DNA of 8,831 nt from NCBI GenBank assembly GCA_030838245.1, contig JAUTXB010000063.1, positions 1-8,831 of the forward strand. The letters are read 5' to 3'. How positions within the stretch are numbered: position 1 is the stretch's first letter; every line of letters starts with the position of its first letter. The stretch comes from Acidimicrobiaceae bacterium (GTDB lineage Bacteria; Actinomycetota; Acidimicrobiia; Acidimicrobiales; RAAP-2). The notes beneath the pieces were generated by a model, which saw only the letters and a program-made list of their open reading frames with translations, did not search any database and was not told where the DNA came from. The position numbers and the translations under genes are program-made. Shown here one piece after another: positions 1 through 6,526 of this stretch.

Positions 1-38
1 TCCGCTGTAACGCGTATTTTTTCGATAGAACCTTCGCT

Positions 39-86
39 ATGGATTCGAACGTTCTCATGCTGCCCGCCCGACCAGCTGCCCGATGA
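39..86 (+). other. 15-codon mini-ORF overlapping the sulfatase start
   Basis: A short open frame begins with ATG at 39 and ends with TGA at 84-86. That stop overlaps the sulfatase ATG as ATGA. The frame stays open back to the window edge, so it could also be the 3' end of an upstream gene. A TAGAAC hexamer at 27-32 sits 6 bases before the ATG, roughly where a -10 element of a leaderless transcript would lie. The sulfatase has no visible Shine-Dalgarno sequence, so translational coupling is possible. Chance is an equally good explanation. Confidence 0.2.
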
Positions 87-2371
87 GCCCTGGACAGCCG
101 ACCGTCGCCGGGTTGACCATCGCCGAAGCAACCGTGGTGCACCCACGCGAGGCCCGACCCCGGCGGGGTGCGCCCAACGTGGTGGCCATCGTGCTCGACG
201 ACACCGGGTTTGCCCATCTGGGGAGCTTCGGGTCCGGCATCGCCACCCCCCACATGGACCGCTTGGCCGAGGGAGGCCTGCGCTACAACCGGTTCCATGT
301 GACCTCCCTGTGCTCTCCGACCCGGGCCTCGTTCCTCACCGGGAGGAACCACCACGCCGTGGGCATGGGATTTCTGGCCGACATCCCACTGGGCTTCCCC
401 GGCTACACGGCGCGGATCCCCAAGACGGCAGCGACCCTCCCGAGAATTCTGAAGGACGCCGGGTACAACACCATGGCCGTGGGCAAGTGGCACCTGACGC
501 CCCGCTGGCAGCGGTCGTCGGCCGGTCCCTTCGACACCTGGCCCCTCGGGCTCGGCTTCGAGCGCTACTACGGGTTCCTCCAGGGGGACGCCAACCACTG
601 GACCCCCAACCTGGTCTGTGACAACCACTACGTTGACCCTCCCTCCAGGCCGGAGGACGGGTACCACCTGAGCGAGGACCTGGCCGATCGAGCTTCGAGC
701 TATGTGCTCGATCAGCACCAGGCCGCTCCGGACAAACCCTTCTTCTTGTACTTCGCCCTCGGGGCCATGCACGCCCCTCATCACGTGGCCGAGTCCTGGG
801 TCGACCCCTACCGGGGCCGGTTCGACCAGGGTTGGGACTCCTGGCGCGAGGAAGTCTTCAGCCGCCAGCTGGCCACCGGGGTGGTCCCCGAAGGCACCGT
901 GCTCACCCCCCGGCCCTCGTGGGTGCAGGGGTGGGACGAGCTGTCGGCCGACGAGCGCCGCATGCACGCCCGCCAACAAGAGGTGTTCGCCGGCTTCCTC
1001 ACCCACACCGACGCCCAGATCGGTCGGGTGCTCTCCCTCATCGAGGAGATCGGGCAGCTCGACAACACCATCGTCCTGCTCTTCTCCGACAACGGCGCCA
1101 GCGCCGAGGGGGGCAAGTCGGGCAGCGTCAACGAGCATCGGTTCACCGCCCGGGTCCCCGAGTCCATGGCGGACAACCTGGCCGCCTACGACGACTGGGG
1201 AGGGTTCAAGACCTACAACCACTACAGCTGGGCCTGGGCCGCGGCCGGCAACACCCCCTTGCGGCTGTGGAAGCGGTACACCTGGCTGGGCGGCACCCGC
1301 ACCCCGCTTATCGTGCACTGGCCCAACGGCATCGAGCACAAGGGAGAGATCCGCTCCCAGTTCGCCCACGCCGTGGACCTCCTCCCCACCGTGCTCGACG
1401 TGGCCGGTGTCACCGCTCCCGGCACGGTCGACGGCATCACCCAGCAGGTGATCGACGGGGCCAGCCTCCGCCCCACCTTCGACGACCCGGAGGCACCGAA
1501 CCCCCGAGATACCCAGTACTTCGAGATGCTCGGCTCCCGGTCCATCGTCCACCAGGGTTGGAAGGCCACCACCGATTTCATCTCGATCGGCGTCCTCGAC
1601 GAGGAGGAGCTGGCCACCGGCAGCCGGGACTTCGCCGACGATCACTGGGCCCTGTTCGACCTGACCACCGACTTCTCCGAGGCCAACGACGTCTCGGCAG
1701 ACCATCCCGATGTGGTGCGGAAACTCCAGGACCTCTGGCTGGTGGAGGCGGGGAGGAACCAGGTGCTCCCCATCGACGGCACCTTCGTGAACCGGATCGG
1801 GGCAATGACCGGGCCTGCCTACCCGGCGGGGACCGACCGGACCTTCCGACCCGGCGGGAGCCCCATCGCCGACGAGTCGTTGCCCATGTTGTTCGGCGGA
1901 TTCCGGATGACGGCCGACGTGGACGTCCCCGAGGGTGGGGGCGACGGGGTGCTAGGGGCCCTCGGCGACTGGCACGGCGGCTTCGCCCTGTCGGTCACCG
2001 AGGGCCTTCTGACCTTCAGCTTCTCCCGAGCCGGCGAGCTGCTCGAGGCCATTGGCGAGGTGCCGGTGCCGGCAGGCCGGCAGGCCCTCGGGGTGTCCTA
2101 CGTCGTCGGCGACGATCACAGCGGGACCTTCACCGTGCTCCACGGCGACACCCCGGTGGGATCGACGTCGTTCACCGGCATGATCCCGTTCGCCCTGCAA
2201 CACGGTGGAGCCGGCCTCCGACTGGGCTTCGATGTCGGGTTCCCGGTGTCGGAGCGCTACCAACCGCCGGCTCGATGGAACGGGACCGTACGCTCAATGC
2301 GGATCGAGACCCCGGGCGCTCCCCCGGTGGACACGGCCGACGAGATCCGCTCGGCCCTGCACAGCGACTGA
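83..2371 (+). CDS. Arylsulfatase (type I, formylglycine-dependent)
   Basis: This 762-residue protein is a type I sulfatase, which hydrolyses sulfate esters (R-O-SO3) with a formylglycine nucleophile made from cysteine. The N-terminal metal ligands are D39-D40. The activation motif is CSPTR at 77-81, followed by a conserved TGRNHH stretch (86-91). GKWHL at 134-138 supplies the active-site Lys and His. H230 lies in an MHAPHH segment, and SDNGA at 335-339 supplies the second Asp/Asn metal pair. K397 in a WKRYTWLGGTRTP stretch is a likely active-site lysine. Residues from about 590 to the end form a Gly-rich beta domain as seen in the large actinobacterial AtsA-like sulfatases. No signal peptide is visible, so it is probably cytoplasmic. 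The start is the only ATG before the catalytic region in this frame, with no clear ribosome site. No formylglycine-generating enzyme is encoded in the window. The natural substrate cannot be read from sequence. Confidence 0.95.
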   Translation: MSPGQPTVAGLTIAEATVVHPREARPRRGAPNVVAIVLDDTGFAHLGSFGSGIATPHMDRLAEGGLRYNRFHVTSLCSPTRASFLTGRNHHAVGMGFLADIPLGFPGYTARIPKTAATLPRILKDAGYNTMAVGKWHLTPRWQRSSAGPFDTWPLGLGFERYYGFLQGDANHWTPNLVCDNHYVDPPSRPEDGYHLSEDLADRASSYVLDQHQAAPDKPFFLYFALGAMHAPHHVAESWVDPYRGRFDQGWDSWREEVFSRQLATGVVPEGTVLTPRPSWVQGWDELSADERRMHARQQEVFAGFLTHTDAQIGRVLSLIEEIGQLDNTIVLLFSDNGASAEGGKSGSVNEHRFTARVPESMADNLAAYDDWGGFKTYNHYSWAWAAAGNTPLRLWKRYTWLGGTRTPLIVHWPNGIEHKGEIRSQFAHAVDLLPTVLDVAGVTAPGTVDGITQQVIDGASLRPTFDDPEAPNPRDTQYFEMLGSRSIVHQGWKATTDFISIGVLDEEELATGSRDFADDHWALFDLTTDFSEANDVSADHPDVVRKLQDLWLVEAGRNQVLPIDGTFVNRIGAMTGPAYPAGTDRTFRPGGSPIADESLPMLFGGFRMTADVDVPEGGGDGVLGALGDWHGGFALSVTEGLLTFSFSRAGELLEAIGEVPVPAGRQALGVSYVVGDDHSGTFTVLHGDTPVGSTSFTGMIPFALQHGGAGLRLGFDVGFPVSERYQPPARWNGTVRSMRIETPGAPPVDTADEIRSALHSD

Positions 2372-2382
2372 GCCGCCGAGAC

Positions 2383-2403
2383 GGCCGATCCACCGATCGG
2401 GCC
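2383..2403 (+). terminator. Hairpin after the sulfatase gene
   Basis: Twelve bases after the sulfatase stop, CCGATC (2385-2390) pairs with GATCGG (2395-2400) around a CACC loop. A further GG/CC pair forms if G2401 is bulged. No T-tract follows, which is common for actinobacterial hairpins. It could end sulfatase transcription before the methyltransferase promoter region. Confidence 0.4.
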
Positions 2404-2414
2404 GGGCGCGCCGA

Positions 2415-2420
2415 TAGGGT
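2415..2420 (+). promoter_or_regulatory. -10 element TAGGGT, leaderless geometry
   Basis: TAGGGT fits the actinobacterial -10 pattern TANNNT. It lies 6 bases before an ATG at 2427, the spacing expected when transcription starts at the start codon. The same ten bases, CCGATAGGGT, also precede the thioesterase start on the other strand. No -35 hexamer is recognisable. Confidence 0.4.
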
Positions 2421-2426
2421 CCACGC

Positions 2427-2594
2427 ATGGTGAGCCAGGCCATTTTGCGGTCGCGCCTCGGCCACCGTCTCGACCTCCGATCGGGTGAACACCCTGTCGC
2501 TATGCTCGAACGCGTGTTCGAACCCGGTAGAGCTCATAGCCAAGCAGTGCAGCCACCGTGTCCGGCTGATCGGGCCCGGCGGCCACACCCATGA
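2427..2594 (+). CDS. Possible 55-residue leader peptide or small protein
   Basis: An open frame of 55 codons runs from ATG 2427 to TGA 2592-2594. It starts 6 bases after a -10-like TAGGGT, and its stop overlaps the methyltransferase ATG at 2591 as ATGA. The methyltransferase has no visible Shine-Dalgarno sequence, so translation of this frame could deliver ribosomes to it. The LexA box at 2506-2521 lies inside the frame. The product is Arg/Pro/His-rich and resembles no family I know. An open frame of this length is common by chance in GC-rich DNA, so the case rests on the promoter spacing and the stop-start overlap. Confidence 0.25.
   Translation: MVSQAILRSRLGHRLDLRSGEHPVAMLERVFEPGRAHSQAVQPPCPADRARRPHP
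2501..2521 (+). promoter_or_regulatory. LexA (SOS) box overlapping a -10 element
   Basis: TCGAACGCGTGTTCGA at 2506-2521 matches the actinobacterial/Gram-positive LexA consensus TCGAAC-N4-GTTCGA in all twelve half-site bases. The hexamer TATGCT at 2501-2506 fits the -10 pattern TANNNT and shares its last base with the box, so bound LexA would block the promoter. No convincing -35 sits 16-18 bases upstream. Initiation would fall around 2513, giving a leader of roughly 75-80 bases before the methyltransferase ATG at 2591. In mycobacteria LexA boxes occur before DNA repair genes and 13E12/DUF222 HNH genes. Here the next gene is a methyltransferase. Confidence 0.8.
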
Positions 2595-4096
2595 CCGCGG
2601 TGCAGCCGGTTCGACCCGCCGGTCGCCGTCGGCCCACGGCGACCTCGTCGTTCGGCGTCGGCCGGCGCGAGAGCCACGACGCCTCGGGTTTCTACGGTCG
2701 CTTCACCGAGCCGGCCATCTCCTCGGACTCGGGGATCGGTGACCATCGAGAACGCGACGCCATCTGGGTGGGCGACGCCCGGGACATGGACGGGTACGGC
2801 AACATCGCCGACGACTCGGTGGCCCTGGTGGTGACCTCCCCACCGTATTTCGCCGGCAAGGAGTACGAGGCGGCCATGGGAGAAGGCCACATACCCGCCG
2901 ACTACGACGCCTACCTCCACATGCTCCATGGCGTGTTCGACCAGTGCCGGGCCAAGCTCGAGCCCGGTGGCCGTATTGCGGTGAACGTGGCCAATCTGGG
3001 TCGGCGGCCCTACCGGTCGCTGTCCCGGGACGTCATCGACATCATCGAGAGCTTGGGCTACCTCCTGCGGGGCGAGATCATCTGGCAGAAGAGCCATGCC
3101 GCCAGCGGATCCTGTGCCTGGGGCACGTACCAACGCCCCGGGAACCCCGTGCTGCGCGACATCACCGAGCGGATCATCGTGGCCTCCAAGGGCCGGTTCG
3201 ATCGTGCCCTGTCGCCCGAGGACCGGCTGGGCCGCGCCCTGCCCAACGAGGGTTCGATCACCATGGACGACTTCATCGATGCCACCACCGACCTGTGGGA
3301 CATCCCGGCCGAGTCCGCCACCCGGGTCGGCCACCCCGCCCCGTTCCCCGTCGAGCTGCCCCGCCGGCTCATCGAGCTGTACACCTATCGCGGCGATCTG
3401 GTCCTGGACCCGTTCATGGGATCGGGATCGACGGCCGTAGCCGCCGTACGCACAGAGCGGCACTACGTGGGATTCGACACCGATCCTGCCTACGTGGCCC
3501 GGGCCGACGAGCGAATCGCCACTGAACGCCACGACCTCGATGAAGAGCGCCGGCGCGGCGACGGGTTGCCGCGGGTCACCGTGCCCGCCGTTCGTCCCGC
3601 CAGGGGTGCCGACGAGGTGGGTGACTTCCAACTACACGCCGTGCGCCGGGGTGAGAAGGCGAAGGAGCTGGCCCGACAAGCACTGTCCGCCTCCGGCTTT
3701 GGCGACATCACCCCGGACGTCACTGTGGGCGACCTCGGTGTCCAGGTGAGTTTCCGGGCCGCCGACGCCAACGGTGCAGTCTGGTTGTTCGACGTCTCGG
3801 GTGCCTTCTCCAGCACCCGACCCGGCCTGAGGCGCATGGACGTGCTGTGGAAGACGCTCGGCAAGGCCACCGTCCTCCATGAAGCCCGGCGACACGATCC
3901 CGGCCGCGCCGATCTCGGGCCCCTCGTCCTGTTGACCACCGAAGCCCCCCCGGCCCGCAGCGCGGGGGGTCGGGTGCTCCGGACAGTCCAGCTCGACGAC
4001 CACAGCGGGCCGGTCCACGATGTGATCGAGCTCTTGGACCGAGAGGGACTGGTCCGCCTGCACGGCTACGCCCGCGATGGCATCCATTGGCAGTGA
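2591..4096 (+). CDS. Beta-class DNA methyltransferase with extra C-terminal domain
   Basis: This 501-residue protein transfers a methyl group from S-adenosylmethionine to an amino group in DNA. The catalytic motif IV is TSPPYF at 82-87. An HPAPFP stretch at 248-253 corresponds to motif X. The SAM-binding motif I is DPFMGSGST at 273-281, and FDTDP at 295-299 fits motif II. The order IV then X/I marks the beta class. SPPY is common in N4-cytosine enzymes, but N6-adenine cannot be excluded. The specificity region probably lies between 90 and 235. Residues 345-501 form an additional domain with PD at 375-376 and FDVSG at 400-404, where a PD-(D/E)XK nuclease would have D/E-x-K. Lys is replaced by Ser, so activity is doubtful. 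Stops in frame at 2528 and 2567 make 2591 the furthest upstream start. The gene probably shares an operon with the next gene, 6 bases downstream, and lies under the LexA box. Confidence 0.92.
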   Translation: MTAVQPVRPAGRRRPTATSSFGVGRRESHDASGFYGRFTEPAISSDSGIGDHRERDAIWVGDARDMDGYGNIADDSVALVVTSPPYFAGKEYEAAMGEGHIPADYDAYLHMLHGVFDQCRAKLEPGGRIAVNVANLGRRPYRSLSRDVIDIIESLGYLLRGEIIWQKSHAASGSCAWGTYQRPGNPVLRDITERIIVASKGRFDRALSPEDRLGRALPNEGSITMDDFIDATTDLWDIPAESATRVGHPAPFPVELPRRLIELYTYRGDLVLDPFMGSGSTAVAAVRTERHYVGFDTDPAYVARADERIATERHDLDEERRRGDGLPRVTVPAVRPARGADEVGDFQLHAVRRGEKAKELARQALSASGFGDITPDVTVGDLGVQVSFRAADANGAVWLFDVSGAFSSTRPGLRRMDVLWKTLGKATVLHEARRHDPGRADLGPLVLLTTEAPPARSAGGRVLRTVQLDDHSGPVHDVIELLDREGLVRLHGYARDGIHWQ

Positions 4097-4102
4097 GCCC
4101 CG

Positions 4103-5158
4103 ATGCCCGATGACCGCACCACGGTCACCGAGCTGGCCACCGCGCTCGGGACCCTCGCCGCCGGCGATCTGACCGCATCACTGAGCAGCCGGCCGGCCGC
4201 GGTCCAGATCGACGGCGCAACCTGGCAGCGGCTGGAGGACCTCCACGGGTCCGGGAGCCTGGCTCACGAGTTCGAACTCGCCTTCGCCAACGGACGAGCG
4301 CTGGCCCATGCCGAGGACGGCCTGCGGGGGCGGTCTCCCCGCATCATCGAATGGACCGGTGGTCGGCGGCCTCCCGGCGACGAGGTCGCCCCCATCGACT
4401 TGCGCATCGACCACGTCTACCTGGTCAGCTGCAAGTACGACTCGGACATCCTGGCCAACACGTCGCCGGCCCGGCTCTTTCACGGACTGCTGGCCACCAG
4501 CGGCTCCTGGGACCGGGGTGACTGGTATGCGGCCACAGCCCCCGACGAGTACCAGCACTTGTACCGGGCCTGTCTCGAGGCCACCGGTCTGGTCGACCTG
4601 CCGCCGACGGCCGACCAGTGCACCCGCGACCAACACGACAGCCTCCGGAGGGCACTGTCACGACGCGTCTATCCCGACCAGGCCAGCCGCGAGGCCTACA
4701 CCGCGCTGTGCCGGACGGTCAGCGTCGCCTCGGCCGAGCACTGGAGGGAGTCGTTGGCCAACAGCGGCACCAGCTCAGAGCTGATGCTGTGGCGCCTCTT
4801 GCGCATCGGCAGCGCGCCCTACTTCGTACTCGGCATCGATCGGCGCACGGCGGAGCCGGTGCAGTACCGGATCTCCTCGCCGTGGGACTGGCGCGACGAG
4901 TTCGAACTGGTCGACTTCGCCATCGCGGCCGGACAGGCCGGCCAACCCCGGGTGGACTGGGCCTGTACGTTCCGTCGCCACCGGTCAGACGCCACCGGTA
5001 CCCTCGCCGGACACGTCGAGATCCGTTGGAGCCACGGTCGGTTCGCGCAACCGCCCGAGGCGAAGGTGTACCTCGACACGCCGATGGCCGAGCTCCCGGG
5101 CTACCACGCCCTCTGCCACCCCGGGGCCGTGCAGCCGGCGCTGTGGCCCGAGCCCTGA
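4103..5158 (+). CDS. Uncharacterised methyltransferase partner, possible PD-(D/E)XK-type nuclease
   Basis: This 351-residue protein has no signal peptide or membrane segment, and I do not recognise the family with certainty. Its ATG lies 6 bases after the methyltransferase stop, so the two are almost surely co-transcribed and perhaps translationally coupled. Residues 52-112 read like a nuclease core. There is an acidic helix with E57/E59 and NG at 63-64, an EWTGG strand at 83-87, an IDLRID segment with D99 and D103, and a hydrophobic strand ending in SCKY (109-112). This resembles Asp...(D/E)-x-Lys with Ser in place of the acidic residue. The remaining two thirds are a Trp-rich alpha/beta region, for example SSPWDWRDEF at 258-267, that could bind DNA or the partner. 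The position directly behind a methyltransferase favours a restriction-like role. Alternatives are a methyltransferase specificity or accessory subunit, or an inactive nuclease fold. Confidence 0.85.
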   Translation: MPDDRTTVTELATALGTLAAGDLTASLSSRPAAVQIDGATWQRLEDLHGSGSLAHEFELAFANGRALAHAEDGLRGRSPRIIEWTGGRRPPGDEVAPIDLRIDHVYLVSCKYDSDILANTSPARLFHGLLATSGSWDRGDWYAATAPDEYQHLYRACLEATGLVDLPPTADQCTRDQHDSLRRALSRRVYPDQASREAYTALCRTVSVASAEHWRESLANSGTSSELMLWRLLRIGSAPYFVLGIDRRTAEPVQYRISSPWDWRDEFELVDFAIAAGQAGQPRVDWACTFRRHRSDATGTLAGHVEIRWSHGRFAQPPEAKVYLDTPMAELPGYHALCHPGAVQPALWPEP

Positions 5159-5886
5159 CCGATGTGGGCAGCCCAGAACGCAGCGTGCCAAGGACATGAC
5201 CGGGGCGCGATCACCCGACCGAGGACCAGGATGGCTCCGACATGCGCTCCGGCAAGGCGCAGTGCAGTGGCCGCGCTCTGGGCCCTGGCCCCCGTGGTGT
5301 AGCTGTCATCAACCACCAGCACCCGGAGCCGGGCGAGCGAGCGCACGTCGACCGCGGGGTCGAGGACGAACCCCTGTCGCGCCGGCTGCAGGTGGTCCAT
5401 GGGCACCGGTCCTCTGACCAGCAGACGACGGTGGTCAACACGCAGGGACGCCACCTCGGAGACCACCGCGTCCACCGGCGAGCCCTCCGGCCTCGTCGTC
5501 GAGGGCACAGTCACCACCGCGTCCCACGACCCACAGGACCGCGTCTGGATATCTTCCCGATGCCCGTCGACGAACGTGGCCAGCAGTCGGACGCACTGCT
5601 CGACGGCGCGATGCCGGGCCTCGGGCACCGGTGAGTCCTTGTACCGGCGCAACAGCTGGTGCATGGCATCCCCCAGGCGATAGGTGGTCATAGCCACGAC
5701 CGGTACCAGGGGCATCCCCAGGCGAGCAGCCACGGTGGCACAGCAGAAGCATCTGCCGTAGCCGGGCTGGGTCGGACCGTGGCAGAAGCGGCACACCCCG
5801 AAGTCGGCGGTCGTGGTCCCGACGCCTGGACGGCCCCCGATGGGCGGCGATGTGAGCAGTACTGTCGGATAGCGGACACGACCCAT
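5101..5886 (-). CDS. ComF-like zinc-ribbon phosphoribosyltransferase-fold protein
   Basis: This 261-residue protein has the plan of the ComF/amidophosphoribosyltransferase-like family. An N-terminal zinc-ribbon-like cluster has C32-x2-C35 and C46, C48, C49. It is followed by a segment with YRLGDAMHQLLRRYKD near 69-84, and a PRPP-binding loop VVDDSYTTGA at 191-200. VPST at 127-130 matches the usual first strand. The family includes ComF, linked to late competence and DNA uptake; the reaction of most actinobacterial members is unknown. The ATG at 5886 is supported by GAGG 7 bases upstream on the minus strand. Its last 58 bases overlap, tail to tail, the end of the methyltransferase partner gene. 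The thioesterase lies 94 bases upstream on the same strand. The residues after about 245 look unconserved and may be a read-on tail. Confidence 0.8.
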   Translation of the reverse strand: MGRVRYPTVLLTSPPIGGRPGVGTTTADFGVCRFCHGPTQPGYGRCFCCATVAARLGMPLVPVVAMTTYRLGDAMHQLLRRYKDSPVPEARHRAVEQCVRLLATFVDGHREDIQTRSCGSWDAVVTVPSTTRPEGSPVDAVVSEVASLRVDHRRLLVRGPVPMDHLQPARQGFVLDPAVDVRSLARLRVLVVDDSYTTGARAQSAATALRLAGAHVGAILVLGRVIAPRSCPWHAAFWAAHIGQGSGHSAGCTAPGWQRAW

Positions 5887-5896
5887 GGACGTACCT

Positions 5897-5923
5897 CGGT
5901 TCTCGAAACCGGCGCGACGCGCC
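5897..5923. repeat. Two small palindromes just upstream of the comF-like gene
   Basis: CGGTT (5897-5901) and AACCG (5907-5911) form an inverted repeat with a 5-base centre. GGCGCG-A-CGCGCC (5911-5923) follows directly. Both lie within 40 bases of the comF-like start codon on its upstream side. They could be operator or leader structure. GC-rich palindromes of this size also arise by chance. Confidence 0.3.
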
Positions 5924-5937
5924 GAACAGCGTCTCCG

Positions 5938-5963
5938 GCGGCATCGTGTCGTGCCGATGCCGC
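5938..5963 (-). terminator. Nine-base-pair hairpin downstream of the thioesterase
   Basis: GCGGCATCG (5938-5946) is perfectly complementary to CGATGCCGC (5955-5963), with an 8-base loop. It begins 17 bases beyond the thioesterase stop and lies before the comF-like gene on the same strand. No T-run follows it. It could be a terminator or attenuator separating the two genes, or an operator for the comF-like gene. Confidence 0.4.
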
Positions 5964-5980
5964 GAACCTCGAGTTGGCTG

Positions 5981-6442
5981 TCAGCCTGGGGGCTCGGCTC
6001 CCGACGACTCGTCCCGGTGCAACAAGAACGTGCCGGTGGAACGACTGATCAGCTGGTCGCCGGCGTCGCGGACGGTGGCCTCCCCGTAGGCCACCTGGCG
6101 GGCCAGCCGCACCACCTCGCCGCGCAACCGGTAAGTCTCGCCCACCATGGCCGGCCGCATGGTCTCGGTCTTCAGCTCCAGTGTCGCCCGGGTACGATCC
6201 CGGCCGGCCAGCGAGGCGTTGATGGCGAAGTTCATGGCCGCGTCCAGAAGTAGGGCATGGACGCCGGCCTGCACCACGCCGTGCGGGTTGCCGGCCAACG
6301 GTTCCGGCGTGAAGGTGCCCTCGACCCATCCCAGGTCCTCGCCGTCGACGCCGTAGGAATCGAACGAGGCCCCGACCCGGCCGATCAGCTCCATCCCGCC
6401 GTTGCCCAGCCACCGATCCATGTCTTTGATACGTCCGCTCAC
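5981..6442 (-). CDS. PaaI-type hotdog-fold acyl-CoA thioesterase
   Basis: This 153-residue protein has the single hotdog domain of the PaaI/YdiI-like thioesterases, which hydrolyse acyl-CoA or aroyl-CoA to free acid and CoA. The signature is NPHGVVQAG at 52-60 followed by a helix LLLDAAM (64-70). H54 and D67 are in the expected catalytic region, although the usual GG after the Gln is AG here. The C-terminal half has the GxTYRLRGEVV strand pattern (101-111) of the fold. GTG at 6442 is chosen because a TAGGGT -10 element lies 8 bases upstream. An in-frame ATG at 6421, seven codons in, is the alternative. It is transcribed away from the thiolase, sharing a 194-base control region. The substrate is not readable from sequence. 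Confidence 0.85.
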   Translation of the reverse strand: MSGRIKDMDRWLGNGGMELIGRVGASFDSYGVDGEDLGWVEGTFTPEPLAGNPHGVVQAGVHALLLDAAMNFAINASLAGRDRTRATLELKTETMRPAMVGETYRLRGEVVRLARQVAYGEATVRDAGDQLISRSTGTFLLHRDESSGAEPPG

Positions 6443-6450
6443 GAGGAAGA

Positions 6451-6456
6451 ACCCTA
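6451..6456 (-). promoter_or_regulatory. -10 element TAGGGT before the thioesterase
   Basis: On the minus strand, CCGATAGGGT is followed after 8 bases by the GTG at 6442. This gives a very short or absent leader. A TTGAGA further upstream is only 11 bases away, too close for a standard -35. Confidence 0.45.
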
Positions 6457-6494
6457 TCGGGGAGGTGTCTCAATCCTTCGGGCCAGCCGAAGCA

Positions 6495-6517
6495 TTGGCG
6501 GCCGTTCGGAACGCCAA
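6495..6517. repeat. Inverted repeat TTGGCG-N11-CGCCAA in the divergent control region
   Basis: TTGGCG (6495-6500) and CGCCAA (6512-6517) are perfect complements, and the spacer contains CGTTCGGAA. It lies between the thioesterase and thiolase promoters. It could be an operator separate from the one at 6533-6550, or structure in a transcript. Confidence 0.3.
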
Positions 6518-6526
6518 CCCGGTCGC

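Noticed and set aside
41..50. tRNA T-loop-like GTTCGAATCC on the minus strand
   Set aside because: The flanking bases do not form a T-arm stem, and no acceptor stem or anticodon arm can be found around it.
45..60. Second LexA box before the sulfatase
   Set aside because: TCGAAC is present, but GTTC follows with no 4-base spacer and no GTTCGA half-site exists at the correct distance.
832..2433. 533-codon open frame on the plus strand overlapping the sulfatase
   Set aside because: The translation is almost entirely Arg/Pro/Gly/His-rich, typical of a GC-rich shadow frame. The sulfatase frame has all family motifs.
2484..2506. PafBC-type (RecA-independent) DNA damage promoter
   Set aside because: CTGTCGC gives only a partial match to the TTGTC-type element, and the spacing to TATGCT is far too short.
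2534..3631. 365-codon open frame on the minus strand opposite the methyltransferase
   Set aside because: It is Gly/Val/His-rich with no recognisable family and lies wholly antisense to a gene with intact catalytic motifs. Long antisense frames are expected in GC-rich genes.
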